A stretch of DNA of 64,000 nucleotides from Dokdonella sp. (GTDB taxonomy: Bacteria; Pseudomonadota; Gammaproteobacteria; Xanthomonadales; Rhodanobacteraceae): the NCBI RefSeq assembly GCF_019634815.1, contig NZ_JAHCAP010000006.1, positions 62,001 through 126,000 on the forward strand. The letters run 5' to 3'. The translations under genes and the position numbers were made by a program. Of the stretch, positions 44,724 to 54,793 are shown piece by piece. A model generated the notes under the pieces. The model was not told where the DNA came from, searched no databases, and saw only the letters and a program-made list of their open reading frames with translations. The stretch's first letter is position 1; every line of letters starts with the position of its first letter.

Positions 44724-45413
44724 TCAACTGCCGAACAAGCGCCCGATCAGGCCGGTGGCTGCCATCGCCAAGGCGCTCCAAAGCGTCACGCGCAGCACGC
44801 CGCGCGGGATCGATGCGCCGCCCGCGCGCGCGGAGAGCGCACCGAGCAGCGCCAGCGCGAACAATGACGCCGCAGGCACGACCCACTCGATCCTTGCCAG
44901 CGGCGCGATCGACACGGCGAGCAAGGGCAAGGTCGCGCCAGAGGCAAACGCGGCTGCCGAGGCCAGCGCCGCCTGCAGCGGGCGCGCGCGCAATTCTTCG
45001 GTGATGCCGATCTCGTCGCGCGCATGTGCGCCCAAGGCATCGTGGGCGGTGAGCTGCTCCGAGACTTGCCGCGCGAGCGAGCGGTCAAGTCCACGTTGCA
45101 CGTAGATTTCGGTCAGTTCGTCGAGCTCCGCCTCGGGCGAGCGTTCGAGCTGGCGCCGTTCCATCGCCAGATCCGCATCTTCGGTATCGGCCTGCGAACT
45201 CACCGAAACATACTCGCCCGCGGCCATCGACAGCGCGCCCGCAATCAGCCCGGACACGCCAGCCAGCACGATCGCCTGCTGCGAGGAGCCGGCCGCGGCC
45301 ACGCCGACGATCAGGCTCGCGGTCGAGACGATGCCGTCATTGGCGCCGAGCACGGCCGCGCGCAGCCAGCCGACGCGGCCGCTGCGGTGGGGTTCATGCG
45401 GATGGGCGTGCAT
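44724..45413 (-). CDS. VIT1/CCC1-family Fe/Mn transporter
   Basis: This 229-residue membrane protein matches the vacuolar-iron-transporter family in its bacterial form. It has RAAVLGANDGIVSTASLIVGVAAA and SGLIAGALSMAAGEYVSVSSQAD in helices 1-2, a cytoplasmic domain rich in E and R (EDADLAMERRQLER) that binds metal in homologues, and C-terminal helices. It should move Fe2+ or Mn2+ out of the cytoplasm. ATG at 45413 gives a His-rich start MHAHPHEPHR. It is convergent with trpE across the repeat array. Confidence 0.9.
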   Translation of the reverse strand: MHAHPHEPHRSGRVGWLRAAVLGANDGIVSTASLIVGVAAAGSSQQAIVLAGVSGLIAGALSMAAGEYVSVSSQADTEDADLAMERRQLERSPEAELDELTEIYVQRGLDRSLARQVSEQLTAHDALGAHARDEIGITEELRARPLQAALASAAAFASGATLPLLAVSIAPLARIEWVVPAASLFALALLGALSARAGGASIPRGVLRVTLWSALAMAATGLIGRLFGS

Positions 45414-45482
45414 GTCGCTTCGGCTCCCGGTCGCGGCGCGCGGCATCCTACCATCGTCCCCCGCGACAACCGTGCATGCGTC

Positions 45483-47528
45483 TCATGCCGCCAGCCCGTA
45501 ACTGCGCAACAAGGCATCGGGCGTGGGCGCGCGGCCGCGAAACGCGATGAAGCTTTCGAGCGCGGGGCGCGAGGCGCCCACCGCAAGGACACTCCGGCGC
45601 CAGGCCGCACCCGTCGCCGGGTTGAATACGCCCTCTTCCTCGAAGCGTCCAAAGGCATCGGCCGAGAGCACCTCGGCCCACAGATAACTGTAGTAGCCCG
45701 CCGCGTATCCGCCCGCGAAGATGTGGGTGAAGGCGTGCGGAAACCGCTGCCACGAGGGCGGTTCGATCACCGCGACTTCACTGCGCACTTCGCCAAGGAT
45801 CTCCATTACGCGCGCGCCGCGTGCGGGGTCGTATTCGCGGTGGATGCGGAAATCGAACAGACCGAACTCGAGCTGGCGCACGAGAAACAGCCCGGCATGG
45901 AAATGCCGCGCTGCCTGCATGCGCGCGAACAGCTCGTCGGGCAAACGCTCGCCGCTTTGCCAGTGGCGCGCGAACAGATCGAGCGCCTCGCGCTGCCAGC
46001 CGAAGTTCTCCATGAATTGGCTAGGCAATTCGACCGCATCCCACTCCACGCCATTGATGCCGCCGACGCCTGGCAGGTCGACTTCGGTGAGCAGGTGATG
46101 CAGACCGTGGCCGAACTCGTGGAACAGCGTGAGCACGTCGTCATGGGTGAGCAGGGCTGGCGCGCTCGCGGTCGGCGGCGCGAAATTGCAGGTGAGGAAG
46201 GCAACCGGCAGTTGTCGGTGATCGGCATCGACGAAGCGGTTGATGCACACGTCCATCCACGCTCCGCCGCGCTTGCCGGCACGTGCATACAGGTCGAAAT
46301 ACGCGCCAGCGAACACCGTGCCATCGGCGTCGACCAGATCGTAATAGCGCACGTCGGCATGCCAGACATCGACATCGCTGCGCGGCTTGAGCGACACGCC
46401 GAAGATGCGGCCGGTGATCGCGAACAGGCCTTCGAGGACCGCATCGAGCGCGAAATAGGGTTTGAGCTCTTCCTCGCTCAGCGCGTACTTGCGCTCGCGC
46501 AATTTCTCGGCCGCGTAGCCCACGTCCCATGCGGCCAGCTCGGCCAGGCCCAGGTGCTCGCGCGCAAACGCGCGCAACTCGTCGAACTCACGCTGTGCGA
46601 CCGGCTTGGCACGCGCGGCCAGATCGCGAAGGAACGCGAGCACGCTGTCCGGCGTGGGCGCCATCTTGGTCGCCAGCGATTCCTCGGCCGCATCGTGGAA
46701 GCCGAGCAGTTGCGCCGCTTCGTGACGCAGCGCGAGCAGTTGCTCCATGCGCGCGGAATTGTCGAACTGACCGGCATGCGGACCTTGGTCGGAGGCGCGC
46801 GTCTGGTAGGCGGTGTAGACGCGTTCGCGCAAGGCGCGGTCGTCCGCAAACGTCAGCACCGCCTGCACGCTGGGTTGCTTGAGCGTGACGCGCCAGCCGT
46901 TTTCGCCCTGCTCCTGTGCATAGGCGCGCAGCACCGCGCGACCCGATTCGGGGATGCCGGCGAGCGCCGCTTCGTCGTGGATCGACTCGCTCCAGGCATC
47001 GGTCGCATCGAGTACGGCTTCCTCGAACTGCGTGGCGAGTTTGGCCAGGATGCTGGAGATCTCGCGAAAGCGCGTGCGCGCGGGCTCTTCGAGCGCGACG
47101 CCTGCAAGGCGGAAGTCGCGCAGCTCGTGCGCGAGCAGGGCGCGCGCGGCCGCTGGCAGTGCGGTGCTGTCGGGCCGCTGCGCCACCGCGTTGACCGCGG
47201 CGAACAAGTCACGGTTCTGGCCGAGCTCGCTGCTGAACTCGACGATCTTCTCCTGCGCGGCCGCATAGGCCTTGCGCAGTGCTTCCGAGTCGGCCACCCC
47301 GTGCAGGTGCGAAACCGGCGCCCAGGCCCGGTTGAGACGATCCTCGAGTGATTCGCCACGGCCGATCACGCTGGCGAAATCACGCGGCGCCGCGCTTGCC
47401 AGCACGGCGTCGATGCCGGCGCGGTAATCGGCGAGCACTGCATCGATCGCGGGTTCGACGTGTTCGGGGCGGATTGCGGAGAAGCGCGGCAAGCCAGAAT
47501 CGGCAAGCAGGGGATTGTCTGGGTTCAT
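45483..47528 (-). CDS. prlC: Oligopeptidase A (M3 metallopeptidase)
   Basis: This 681-residue cytosolic zinc endopeptidase degrades short peptides, including signal peptides. The zinc motif HEFGH begins at H470 in LTLFHEFGHGLHHLL. GGINGVEWDAVELPSQFMEN (third ligand region) and FAGGYAAGYYSYLWAEVLSADAF are family signatures. The ATG at 47528 is used; a longer open frame adds seven residues. The length is equal to that of E. coli OpdA. It is divergent from gamma-carbonic anhydrase. Confidence 0.95.
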   Translation of the reverse strand: MNPDNPLLADSGLPRFSAIRPEHVEPAIDAVLADYRAGIDAVLASAAPRDFASVIGRGESLEDRLNRAWAPVSHLHGVADSEALRKAYAAAQEKIVEFSSELGQNRDLFAAVNAVAQRPDSTALPAAARALLAHELRDFRLAGVALEEPARTRFREISSILAKLATQFEEAVLDATDAWSESIHDEAALAGIPESGRAVLRAYAQEQGENGWRVTLKQPSVQAVLTFADDRALRERVYTAYQTRASDQGPHAGQFDNSARMEQLLALRHEAAQLLGFHDAAEESLATKMAPTPDSVLAFLRDLAARAKPVAQREFDELRAFAREHLGLAELAAWDVGYAAEKLRERKYALSEEELKPYFALDAVLEGLFAITGRIFGVSLKPRSDVDVWHADVRYYDLVDADGTVFAGAYFDLYARAGKRGGAWMDVCINRFVDADHRQLPVAFLTCNFAPPTASAPALLTHDDVLTLFHEFGHGLHHLLTEVDLPGVGGINGVEWDAVELPSQFMENFGWQREALDLFARHWQSGERLPDELFARMQAARHFHAGLFLVRQLEFGLFDFRIHREYDPARGARVMEILGEVRSEVAVIEPPSWQRFPHAFTHIFAGGYAAGYYSYLWAEVLSADAFGRFEEEGVFNPATGAAWRRSVLAVGASRPALESFIAFRGRAPTPDALLRSYGLAA

Positions 47529-47723
47529 GCGTCGATGACCGATGGGCACAGCCGCACAACGTGGCGCGTCGGGCGGATGAAATCAAGCGCAGGTGGCAGG
47601 GTGTCACCGAACATGCGGACGATGACTCGTGCACGCGCCTGTGCGGGAAATGCGACCACGGCAGCGCGCCGCGGTGCGGTTTTGCTAGCCTTGTCCGACC
47701 CCCTTCGTCGCAATGGGTTCACG

Positions 47724-48269
47724 GTGAACATCCGACCCTACCAAGGCATCAGCCCGCGTCTGGCCGCCGGCGTCTATGTCGATCCGGCCGCGCAGGTGAT
47801 CGGCGATGTCGAGATCGGTGAGGATGCCTCGATCTGGCCCTGCGCGGTGGTGCGCGGCGATGTGCACTGGATCCGCATCGGCGCGCGCACCAGCATCCAG
47901 GACGGCAGCATCCTGCACGTGACCCACGACGGCCCGTATACGCCGGGCGGCTTTCCGCTCCTGATCGGCGCCGATGTCACCGTCGGTCATGGCGTGATCC
48001 TGCACGCCTGCACGGTGGGCAATGCCTGCCTGATCGGCATGCACGCGACGCTGATGGACGGCGTGGTGGTGCACGATCACGCGATCATCGCCGCCGGCGC
48101 GGTGGTCACGCCGGGCAAACAGGTCGGCGAGGGCGAGTTGTGGCTGGGCAATCCCGCACGTTGCGTGCGCCGGCTGTCGGAAACCGAGATCGAGCGCCTG
48201 CATTACTCGGCCCAGCACTACGTGCGGCTCAAGAATCGCTATCTCGAAGCGATGCAAACGCCGCCGTAG
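47724..48269 (+). CDS. Gamma-class carbonic anhydrase-like protein (YrdA family)
   Basis: This 181-residue left-handed beta-helix protein has hexapeptide repeats (IGDVEIGEDASIWPCAVVRGDV, IGARTSIQDGSILHVTHDG) and metal-ligand histidines in HVTHDG and GHGVILHACTVG. Family members bind zinc or iron as trimers; many show weak or no anhydrase activity (known). The start is GTG at 47724 and gives the natural N-terminus NIRPYQGISPRL. The stop codon TAG lies inside the GTAG head of a REP-like element (48266-48288), so the C-terminus TPP is set by that repeat. Confidence 0.88.
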   Translation: MNIRPYQGISPRLAAGVYVDPAAQVIGDVEIGEDASIWPCAVVRGDVHWIRIGARTSIQDGSILHVTHDGPYTPGGFPLLIGADVTVGHGVILHACTVGNACLIGMHATLMDGVVVHDHAIIAAGAVVTPGKQVGEGELWLGNPARCVRRLSETEIERLHYSAQHYVRLKNRYLEAMQTPP

Positions 48270-48714
48270 GAGCGGCGGAAGCCGCGACGAATGCCGCACA
48301 CCATCGCGCTGCGCGCACACGTCATGCATCGGTCGGGCCTTCCGGCCCTCCTACGACGGCAAACGGACCGTGGACGAGCGCCACCATCACCTGTGCGCGG
48401 TGTAGGAGCGGCGGAAGCCGCGACCTTGCCATGCACCGGCTTGTCATGTAGGAGCGGCGGAAGCCGCGACCAAAGCCACGAGATCATGACAACCGAACCC
48501 CGTAGGAGCGGCGGCAGCCGCGACGAATGCCGCACACCATCGCGCTGCGCGCACACGTCATGCATCGGTCGGGCCTTCCGGCCCTCCTACAACGGCAAAC
48601 GGATCGTGGACGAGCGCCACCATCACCTGTGCGCGGTGTAGGAGCGGCGGCAGCCGCGACCAAAGCCACGAGATCATGACAACCGAACCCCGCACGAGCG
48701 GCGGCAGCCGCGAC
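48266..48714. repeat. Cluster of GTAG-headed REP-like elements with a 236-bp duplication
   Basis: Forward elements (type 1: head GTAGGAG, arms CGGC and GCCG, loop GGAA or GGCA, tail CGAC) start at 48266, 48402, 48448, 48502, 48638 and 48692 (the last with a decayed head). Reverse elements (type 2: arms GGCC and GGCC) start at 48332 and 48568. A block of about 159 bases (48266-48424) is repeated at 48502-48660. Spacers between elements are also conserved. It covers most of the gap between gamma-carbonic anhydrase and the alcohol dehydrogenase. Confidence 0.9.
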
Positions 48715-48750
48715 TCGCGCCAGGCGCCACGGGAACACCCAGGCGCTTGC

Positions 48751-49803
48751 TCAGCCGGCCAGACTCCGGGTGTCGATCACGAAGCGATATTTGACATCGC
48801 TGCGCAACATGCGTTCGTAGGCCTTGTCCACGTCCTGTGCGCGGATGATTTCGATGTCGGACACGATGTCGTGCTGGGCGCAGAAATCGAGCATTTCCTG
48901 GGTTTGCGCGATGCCGCCGATCAAGGAGCCGGCAATCGCGCGGCGGTGGAAGATGAGGCTGCCGATGTTCGGTGTCGGATGCGGTTGCGCGGGTACGCCG
49001 AGCAGTACCAAGGTGCCATCGCGCTTGAGCAGGTTCGAATACGCATCCAGGTCATGGCTCGCAGCGACGGTGTCGAGGATGAGATCAAAGCTGCCTGCCT
49101 GCGCCTTCATCTGTGCGCCGTCGCGTGAAGTCACCACTTCGTCCGCGCCCAGTGCAAGAGCGTCCTGGCGCTTGCCTTCGCTGCTGGTGAAGGCGACCGT
49201 ATGCGCCCCCATCGCATGCGCGATCTTGATGCCCATGTGGCCGAGTCCGCCGATGCCGACGATGCCGACCTTCTTGCCCGGACCCGCGTTCCAGTGACGC
49301 AGTGGCGAATAGGTGGTGATGCCTGCGCACAGCAGCGGCGCGACCGCGGCGAGCCGATCTTCGGAGTGGCTGACGCGCAGCACGAAATGCTGATCGACGA
49401 CGATGCGCTGCGAATAGCCGCCCAAGGTGTGTCCCGGTGCATCCGCGGTCGGACCGTTGTAGGTACCGACGAAGCCGTTTTCGCAGTATTGCTCCAGACC
49501 CTCAGCGCAGGATCCGCAATGCCGGCAACTGCCGACCAGGCAGCCGACACCCACCGTGTCACCGACCTTGAAGCCGGTCACTGCGCTGCCCACCGCGCTG
49601 ACATGACCGACGATCTCGTGGCCCGGCACGCAGGGGTAGCGCGTTCCCGGCCATTCCGAACGGACCGTGTGCAGGTCGGAATGGCACACGCCGCACCAGT
49701 CGATCTCGATCTGCACGTCGCGTGCGCCGGGCGCACGGCGCACGATGTCGAGGGATTCGAGCGGCTTGTTGCCGGCGTGTGCGCCCCAGGCTTTCGTGGT
49801 CAT
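48751..49803 (-). CDS. Zinc-dependent alcohol dehydrogenase (YahK/CAD type)
   Basis: The 350-residue medium-chain dehydrogenase reduces aldehydes or oxidises alcohols with NADP(H). The catalytic zinc motif is CGVCHSDLHT (near C38) with GHEIVGHV. Structural zinc cysteines are in GSCRHCGSCAEGLEQYC. The nucleotide site is GIGGLGHMGIK. It resembles E. coli YahK and plant cinnamyl-alcohol dehydrogenases. ATG at 49803 follows GAGGT. It is the last gene of a likely operon with an AhpD-type protein and a PEP-mutase-like enzyme. Confidence 0.93.
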   Translation of the reverse strand: MTTKAWGAHAGNKPLESLDIVRRAPGARDVQIEIDWCGVCHSDLHTVRSEWPGTRYPCVPGHEIVGHVSAVGSAVTGFKVGDTVGVGCLVGSCRHCGSCAEGLEQYCENGFVGTYNGPTADAPGHTLGGYSQRIVVDQHFVLRVSHSEDRLAAVAPLLCAGITTYSPLRHWNAGPGKKVGIVGIGGLGHMGIKIAHAMGAHTVAFTSSEGKRQDALALGADEVVTSRDGAQMKAQAGSFDLILDTVAASHDLDAYSNLLKRDGTLVLLGVPAQPHPTPNIGSLIFHRRAIAGSLIGGIAQTQEMLDFCAQHDIVSDIEIIRAQDVDKAYERMLRSDVKYRFVIDTRSLAG

Positions 49804-49883
49804 CTCGGACACCTCATCAGGTTGGGTGGATCGGTCCCCACAATCTTGCGCCCAGTCCGGTGCCGGCGCCTTGACCGAAAATC

Positions 49884-50354
49884 TCAGCGCTTCTTGCCGT
49901 GCGGGCTCACGTAGTCGCCGACCTTCGAGCGGAACGCGATCGCCATGCGGTTCCAGCCGTTGATCGCGATTACCGCAAGCGTGAGATCGACGATGCCCTT
50001 GTCGTCGAAGTGCGCGTGCGTTTGCGCGTACAGTTCGTCGGAAATTTCCTGGGTCATCGCGATCTCGGTGACCGCTTCGGTCCACGCCAGTGCGGCGCGT
50101 TCGCGTTCGCTGTAGCAGGGCGCTTCACGCCATGCCGACAGCAGGTACAGGCGCTGCTCGGTTTCGCCGAGCGCACGCGCGTCCTTGGTGTGCATGTCCA
50201 GGCAATAGGCGCAGCCGTTGATCTGCGAAGCGCGCGTCTTCACCAGTTCGATCAGGGATTCTTCCAGCCCGCTCTTGTGCACCTGCATCTCGGTGTTGAG
50301 CAAGGCCTTGAAGGCTTCGGGCGAGGCGTTCCTGTAGTCGAGTCGTTGCTTCAT
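49884..50354 (-). CDS. AhpD-type alkylhydroperoxidase (carboxymuconolactone decarboxylase family)
   Basis: This 156-residue helical protein has the peroxidase motif CAYCLDMHTKDAR (Cys-x2-Cys with a following His) characteristic of AhpD-like enzymes, and the family start RLDYRNASPEAFKAL. It should reduce peroxides through a dithiol relay. ATG at 50354 with GGAG seven bases before. It lies 25 bases after the PEP-mutase-like gene and 80 bases before the alcohol dehydrogenase on the same strand. Confidence 0.9.
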   Translation of the reverse strand: MKQRLDYRNASPEAFKALLNTEMQVHKSGLEESLIELVKTRASQINGCAYCLDMHTKDARALGETEQRLYLLSAWREAPCYSERERAALAWTEAVTEIAMTQEISDELYAQTHAHFDDKGIVDLTLAVIAINGWNRMAIAFRSKVGDYVSPHGKKR

Positions 50355-50379
50355 GGGCTTGCTCCGCAGGGATCTGGAA

Positions 50380-51210
50380 TCAGGTGAAAAGGCGCTGCAT
50401 GTCGACGTAGCCGAACGACGCATCGAGGCCATCGCAGCGGCCGCTGTCGTGCCAGTTGACCGCGGCTGCGCGCGCAGCCGAATAGGCAATCGTCGCCAGC
50501 CGTGTCGCGCTGCTCACGCGCGCCACGCCGATGCGCTGCAGCTCGTCTAGCGCAGACAGGCCGACGCGCGCGCCGATGTTGACCGGCGCATCGAGCGCGG
50601 CGATGAAGCGCTCGATCATCGCCGGATCGGCGAGGCCGATCGGATAGATGCAATCGGCGCCTGCGGCGAGATAGCGCCGCGCTCGGACGATGGCGTCAGC
50701 GAAGCGCACGTCGTCACTGGCATCGCCACCGACCATCCACACATCCACGCGCGCATTGATCACGATCGGCACGCCGTTGGCCTGTGCGGCGGCGCGGGCC
50801 GCGGCGATGCGCGCGGCGGCATCATCGACGTCGCGCAAGATGCGATGCTCGATGCCGTCTTCGAGATTGAGTCCGGCGATCCCGGTGCTGATCAGCGCGC
50901 GCACGTTCGCGGCCACCGCTTCGGCTGTGGCGCCATGGCCACCCTCGAAGTCGACCGTCACCGGCAACTGTGTCGCGCCGACGATGCGGCGAGTTGCCGC
51001 GAGGATGTCCGCGAGCGGCAGTTGTTCGCCATCGGCATGACCGAGCGACCAGGCCATGCCGCCGCTGGTGGTGGCGATCGCGGCAAAGCCGAGATCATCG
51101 AACAGGCGCGCGCTGCCGGCGTCCCAGGCATTGGGCAACAGCAGTACGCGCTTGCGGTCATGCAGCGCGAGCAGGCGCTGCGCGCGTTCGATCTGGCGTG
51201 CAGGGTTCAT
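50380..51210 (-). CDS. Isocitrate lyase/PEP mutase-superfamily enzyme
   Basis: This 276-residue TIM-barrel protein has LLPNAWDAGSARLFDDLGF, the metal region TVDFEGGHGATAEAVAANV, LNLEDGIEH and VINARVDVWM, which match the PEP-mutase-like subgroup. The KKCGH-type loop of true isocitrate and methylisocitrate lyases is absent, so it probably acts on another C-C or C-P substrate. The reaction is unknown. ATG at 51210. It heads the likely operon with AhpD and alcohol dehydrogenase. Confidence 0.85.
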   Translation of the reverse strand: MNPARQIERAQRLLALHDRKRVLLLPNAWDAGSARLFDDLGFAAIATTSGGMAWSLGHADGEQLPLADILAATRRIVGATQLPVTVDFEGGHGATAEAVAANVRALISTGIAGLNLEDGIEHRILRDVDDAAARIAAARAAAQANGVPIVINARVDVWMVGGDASDDVRFADAIVRARRYLAAGADCIYPIGLADPAMIERFIAALDAPVNIGARVGLSALDELQRIGVARVSSATRLATIAYSAARAAAVNWHDSGRCDGLDASFGYVDMQRLFT

Positions 51211-51291
51211 GCGGATGCGAGCGGGTTTGGGCCGACCATCCTACGCCGACGCCACGGACGCGGCGCCGTCTTTGCACTGCCTTGCACACCG

Positions 51292-51942
51292 TCAACGCAC
51301 TCGCTGCAGGCGATACACCGCGGTCGCCAGCGCGCTGGTACCGAATCCGGGTTCGTGGGCGAGGATATCGCGGCGTTCGAGCAGATCGACCGACCAACGC
51401 GGCGCGAAGCGTGAGCGCACCTCGCCTTCCTCGACCGAAAACGGCGGGCCCTGTTTTTCCGCCTGCGGATACTCGAGCGTGATCAGCAGTCCGTGGCAGC
51501 CGATCGGAAGCCTGGCATAGAGTTCATCGATGTAACGCGCACGCATCGGCGGCGGCAGTGCAATCAGCGCGGCGCGATCGTAGACACCCACACATTCGGC
51601 CAAGGCTTGCGCATCGAGCGCGAAGGCATCGCCGCAGATCAGCTCGATGTCGCCGGCGACATGGTGCGTGCCGTAGCGCGAAGTGTGCACCTGCGGCGTC
51701 AGCCCGTGCTCGCTGAAGAACTGCTCGATCGCGAGCGGCGAGAGCTCCACGCCGAGTACGCGATGCCCCTGTGCGGCAAGCCAGAGCACGTCGAGCGATT
51801 TGCCCGCAAGCGGCACGAACACGCGACTGCCCGCGGCGAGCGCGAGCGCGCCCCAGTGTTTTTCGAGCAGCGGCATCACTTCGGCGCGATGGAAGCCGAT
51901 GCGGCCCTCGCGCCAGCGCTGCAACCAGAATGCCTGTTCCAT
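51292..51942 (-). CDS. tpm: Thiopurine S-methyltransferase
   Basis: This 216-residue class I methyltransferase of the TPMT family has FWLQRWREGRIGFH at the start, the SAM motif FVPLAGKSLDVLWLAAQGHRVLGVELSP, and DRAALIALPPPMRARY, all family signatures. Bacterial enzymes methylate tellurite, selenite and thiopurines (known). ATG at 51942 is chosen because GAGGT lies seven bases before it; a GTG nine bases earlier opens the same frame. It is the last gene of hemB-aroE-ykgJ-tpm. Confidence 0.93.
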   Translation of the reverse strand: MEQAFWLQRWREGRIGFHRAEVMPLLEKHWGALALAAGSRVFVPLAGKSLDVLWLAAQGHRVLGVELSPLAIEQFFSEHGLTPQVHTSRYGTHHVAGDIELICGDAFALDAQALAECVGVYDRAALIALPPPMRARYIDELYARLPIGCHGLLITLEYPQAEKQGPPFSVEEGEVRSRFAPRWSVDLLERRDILAHEPGFGTSALATAVYRLQRVR

Positions 51943-51970
51943 GTTCGACACCTCGTTTGCGTGCAGGGTC

Positions 51971-52228
51971 TCAATGCGGCGCGGTCGCCTGTTCCAGCGC
52001 AGTCAATCCCGCGAGCGCTTCCGCGCGGCTGCGCCCGCACATCGAAGGCGATGGGCGCAGTGCGCGGCACACCGCAGGTCGCTCGGGCTGACCGAAGATC
52101 GCGCAGGCGTAGTCATCGCGCAACTGCACGCAGGGGATGCCCGCGGGTTTGCCATGCGGCATGCCCGGGATCGGCGAGGAAATCGACGGCGCGATGCAAC
52201 AAGCGCCACAGTGTGCGCGGCAGTCCAT
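51971..52228 (-). CDS. YkgJ-family cysteine-cluster protein
   Basis: The 85-residue protein starts MDCRAHCGACCIAPSI and has further cysteines in GIPCVQLRDDYACAIF, AVCRALR and SMCGRS. The eight-cysteine pattern is that of the YkgJ (zinc- or iron-chelating) family, whose role is unknown. It begins two bases after aroE and ends 28 bases before tpm, so it is part of that operon. Confidence 0.88.
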   Translation of the reverse strand: MDCRAHCGACCIAPSISSPIPGMPHGKPAGIPCVQLRDDYACAIFGQPERPAVCRALRPSPSMCGRSRAEALAGLTALEQATAPH

Positions 52229-52230
52229 CG

Positions 52231-53037
52231 TCAAGCGCGCAGCATCGCGTAGACCGATGCCGTGGTGGGACGCACGCGATGCCACAGCTCGAACGCATCG
52301 GCAGCCTGTTCCACCAGCATGCCCAGACCGTCGCTGCTGCGCGCGATGCCTGCGCTGCGCGCCCAATCGAGAAAGGGCTGCGCAGCCTTTCCGTAGGACA
52401 GGTCATAGGCAAACGTGTGCGCTTGAACTTGCGGTGCCGGCACGGTGAACGCGCCACCGCCATGCCCCGCTGCGGTCGCATTGATGACGAGGTCGAAGTT
52501 GCCCTGATCGGCGATGCCATCGAGTGGGCAAGCCGCTGCGCATGGGCCGAGTACATCGGCCAGTGCGAATGCGCGCCCGTCGCTGCGATTGGCGATCAAG
52601 AGTTCGCGCACGCCCGCATCGATCAGCGCAAATGCGGCCGCGCGCGCGGCACCACCGGCGCCGAGCAACAACACGCGTCGATCGCGGGATTCGAAGCCGT
52701 GGCGCTCGCGCAGATCGCGCAGCAAACCGCTGCCGTCGGTGCTGTCGCCGCGCCACTGCGTGCCGTCACGGATCAGCGTATTGACGCTGCCACAACGCTG
52801 CGCACGCGCGCTGCGCGCCGCGCACAGCGCGAACGCATCTTCCTTGAGCGGCAGGGTGACGTTGGCACCCACGCCGCCGTCGCGCATGAACGCATCGAGC
52901 ACGCGGGCAAAATCATCACGCCCCGCTTCGATCGCGCGGTACTCCAATTCGATCCCGCACTGCGCAGCAAATGCCGCGTGGATGCGCGGCGAGAGCGAGT
53001 GCGTGATGGGTTGGCCGAAGACGGCGTAGTGCTTCAT
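52231..53037 (-). CDS. aroE: Shikimate dehydrogenase
   Basis: This 268-residue NADP enzyme reduces 3-dehydroshikimate in aromatic amino-acid synthesis. It begins YAVFGQPITHSLSPRIH, has the catalytic lysine K65 in NVTLPLKEDAF, the acid STDGSGLLRDL and the NADP loop LLLGAGGAARAAAF with NRSD. ATG at 53037. It follows hemB by 22 bases and precedes the YkgJ gene by two. Confidence 0.96.
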   Translation of the reverse strand: MKHYAVFGQPITHSLSPRIHAAFAAQCGIELEYRAIEAGRDDFARVLDAFMRDGGVGANVTLPLKEDAFALCAARSARAQRCGSVNTLIRDGTQWRGDSTDGSGLLRDLRERHGFESRDRRVLLLGAGGAARAAAFALIDAGVRELLIANRSDGRAFALADVLGPCAAACPLDGIADQGNFDLVINATAAGHGGGAFTVPAPQVQAHTFAYDLSYGKAAQPFLDWARSAGIARSSDGLGMLVEQAADAFELWHRVRPTTASVYAMLRA

Positions 53038-53059
53038 GCGGCGCGCGCGCGTCGCCTGC

Positions 53060-54166
<1,107 letters not shown>

Positions 54167-54279
54167 TCACTCATGCAGGGAAAATTCAGTTAAATCCTTG
54201 TTATGGCGCCGGGACTGTGGTTTCATGCGCCAACATGAGGTTTGTTGTTTAACTCGTTGTTCATTCTGGAAAACATCCG

Positions 54280-54732
54280 ATGTTCTCGCCCTTGGTCTGG
54301 ATGTTGTGCATTGCGGTCGGCCTGGTTCTCCTTGCCGCCTCGGTGCTGCGCATCCCTGAAGGGCAGATCGTCGCGCTGCGCCGCATCGGCGGCCACGAGC
54401 GACACATTGGGCCGGGAATGCACCTGATGCTGCCCTTGCTCGAGCGCGTGGCGCGCAAGATCAGTCTTGCCGGCACCACCCTGCGCATCGATGACCTCGA
54501 GCGCGATGGCAGCGCCCTGCAGGCGACGATCTACTTCCAGGTACTCGATCCGGAACGTGCCGACCGCCTGCTCGACGATACGGGCAGCGTGCTGCGCGCA
54601 CGCACCCGCGAACTGGTTGCGGCGAGTGAGTTCCCCGCATCCACCCAGGAGCGTGCAGGCTGGCTCAAGCGTGGCCTCAACGAGCGCCTGCGCGAGTGCG
54701 GGCTCATCGTCGCCCGCGTCGACCTGTCCTGA
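54280..54732 (+). CDS. Minimal SPFH/band-7 (stomatin-like) protein
   Basis: The 150-residue protein has a membrane helix (LVWMLCIAVGLVLLAASV) and one SPFH domain (IPEGQIVALRRIGGHERHIG, PGMHLMLPLLERV, LQATIYFQVLDPERA, ending ERLRECGLIVARVDLS). Normal stomatins continue for 100 or more residues with a coiled coil, so this is a compact form. No partner NfeD gene is adjacent. ATG at 54280 with GGAAAA upstream. It precedes rsmG by about 60 bases. Confidence 0.7.
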   Translation: MFSPLVWMLCIAVGLVLLAASVLRIPEGQIVALRRIGGHERHIGPGMHLMLPLLERVARKISLAGTTLRIDDLERDGSALQATIYFQVLDPERADRLLDDTGSVLRARTRELVAASEFPASTQERAGWLKRGLNERLRECGLIVARVDLS

Positions 54733-54793
54733 AGCGCTGGATTTGTCCGGCGCGCGCAGCTGATACTGCGCGGCCCGAGTATTTTTCCTGCCC

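Noticed and set aside
48266..48714. Regular spacing of short palindromes that could suggest a CRISPR array
   Set aside because: Spacers are conserved between clusters, elements occur in both orientations and spacing is irregular. No cas genes are present. These are REP-like elements.
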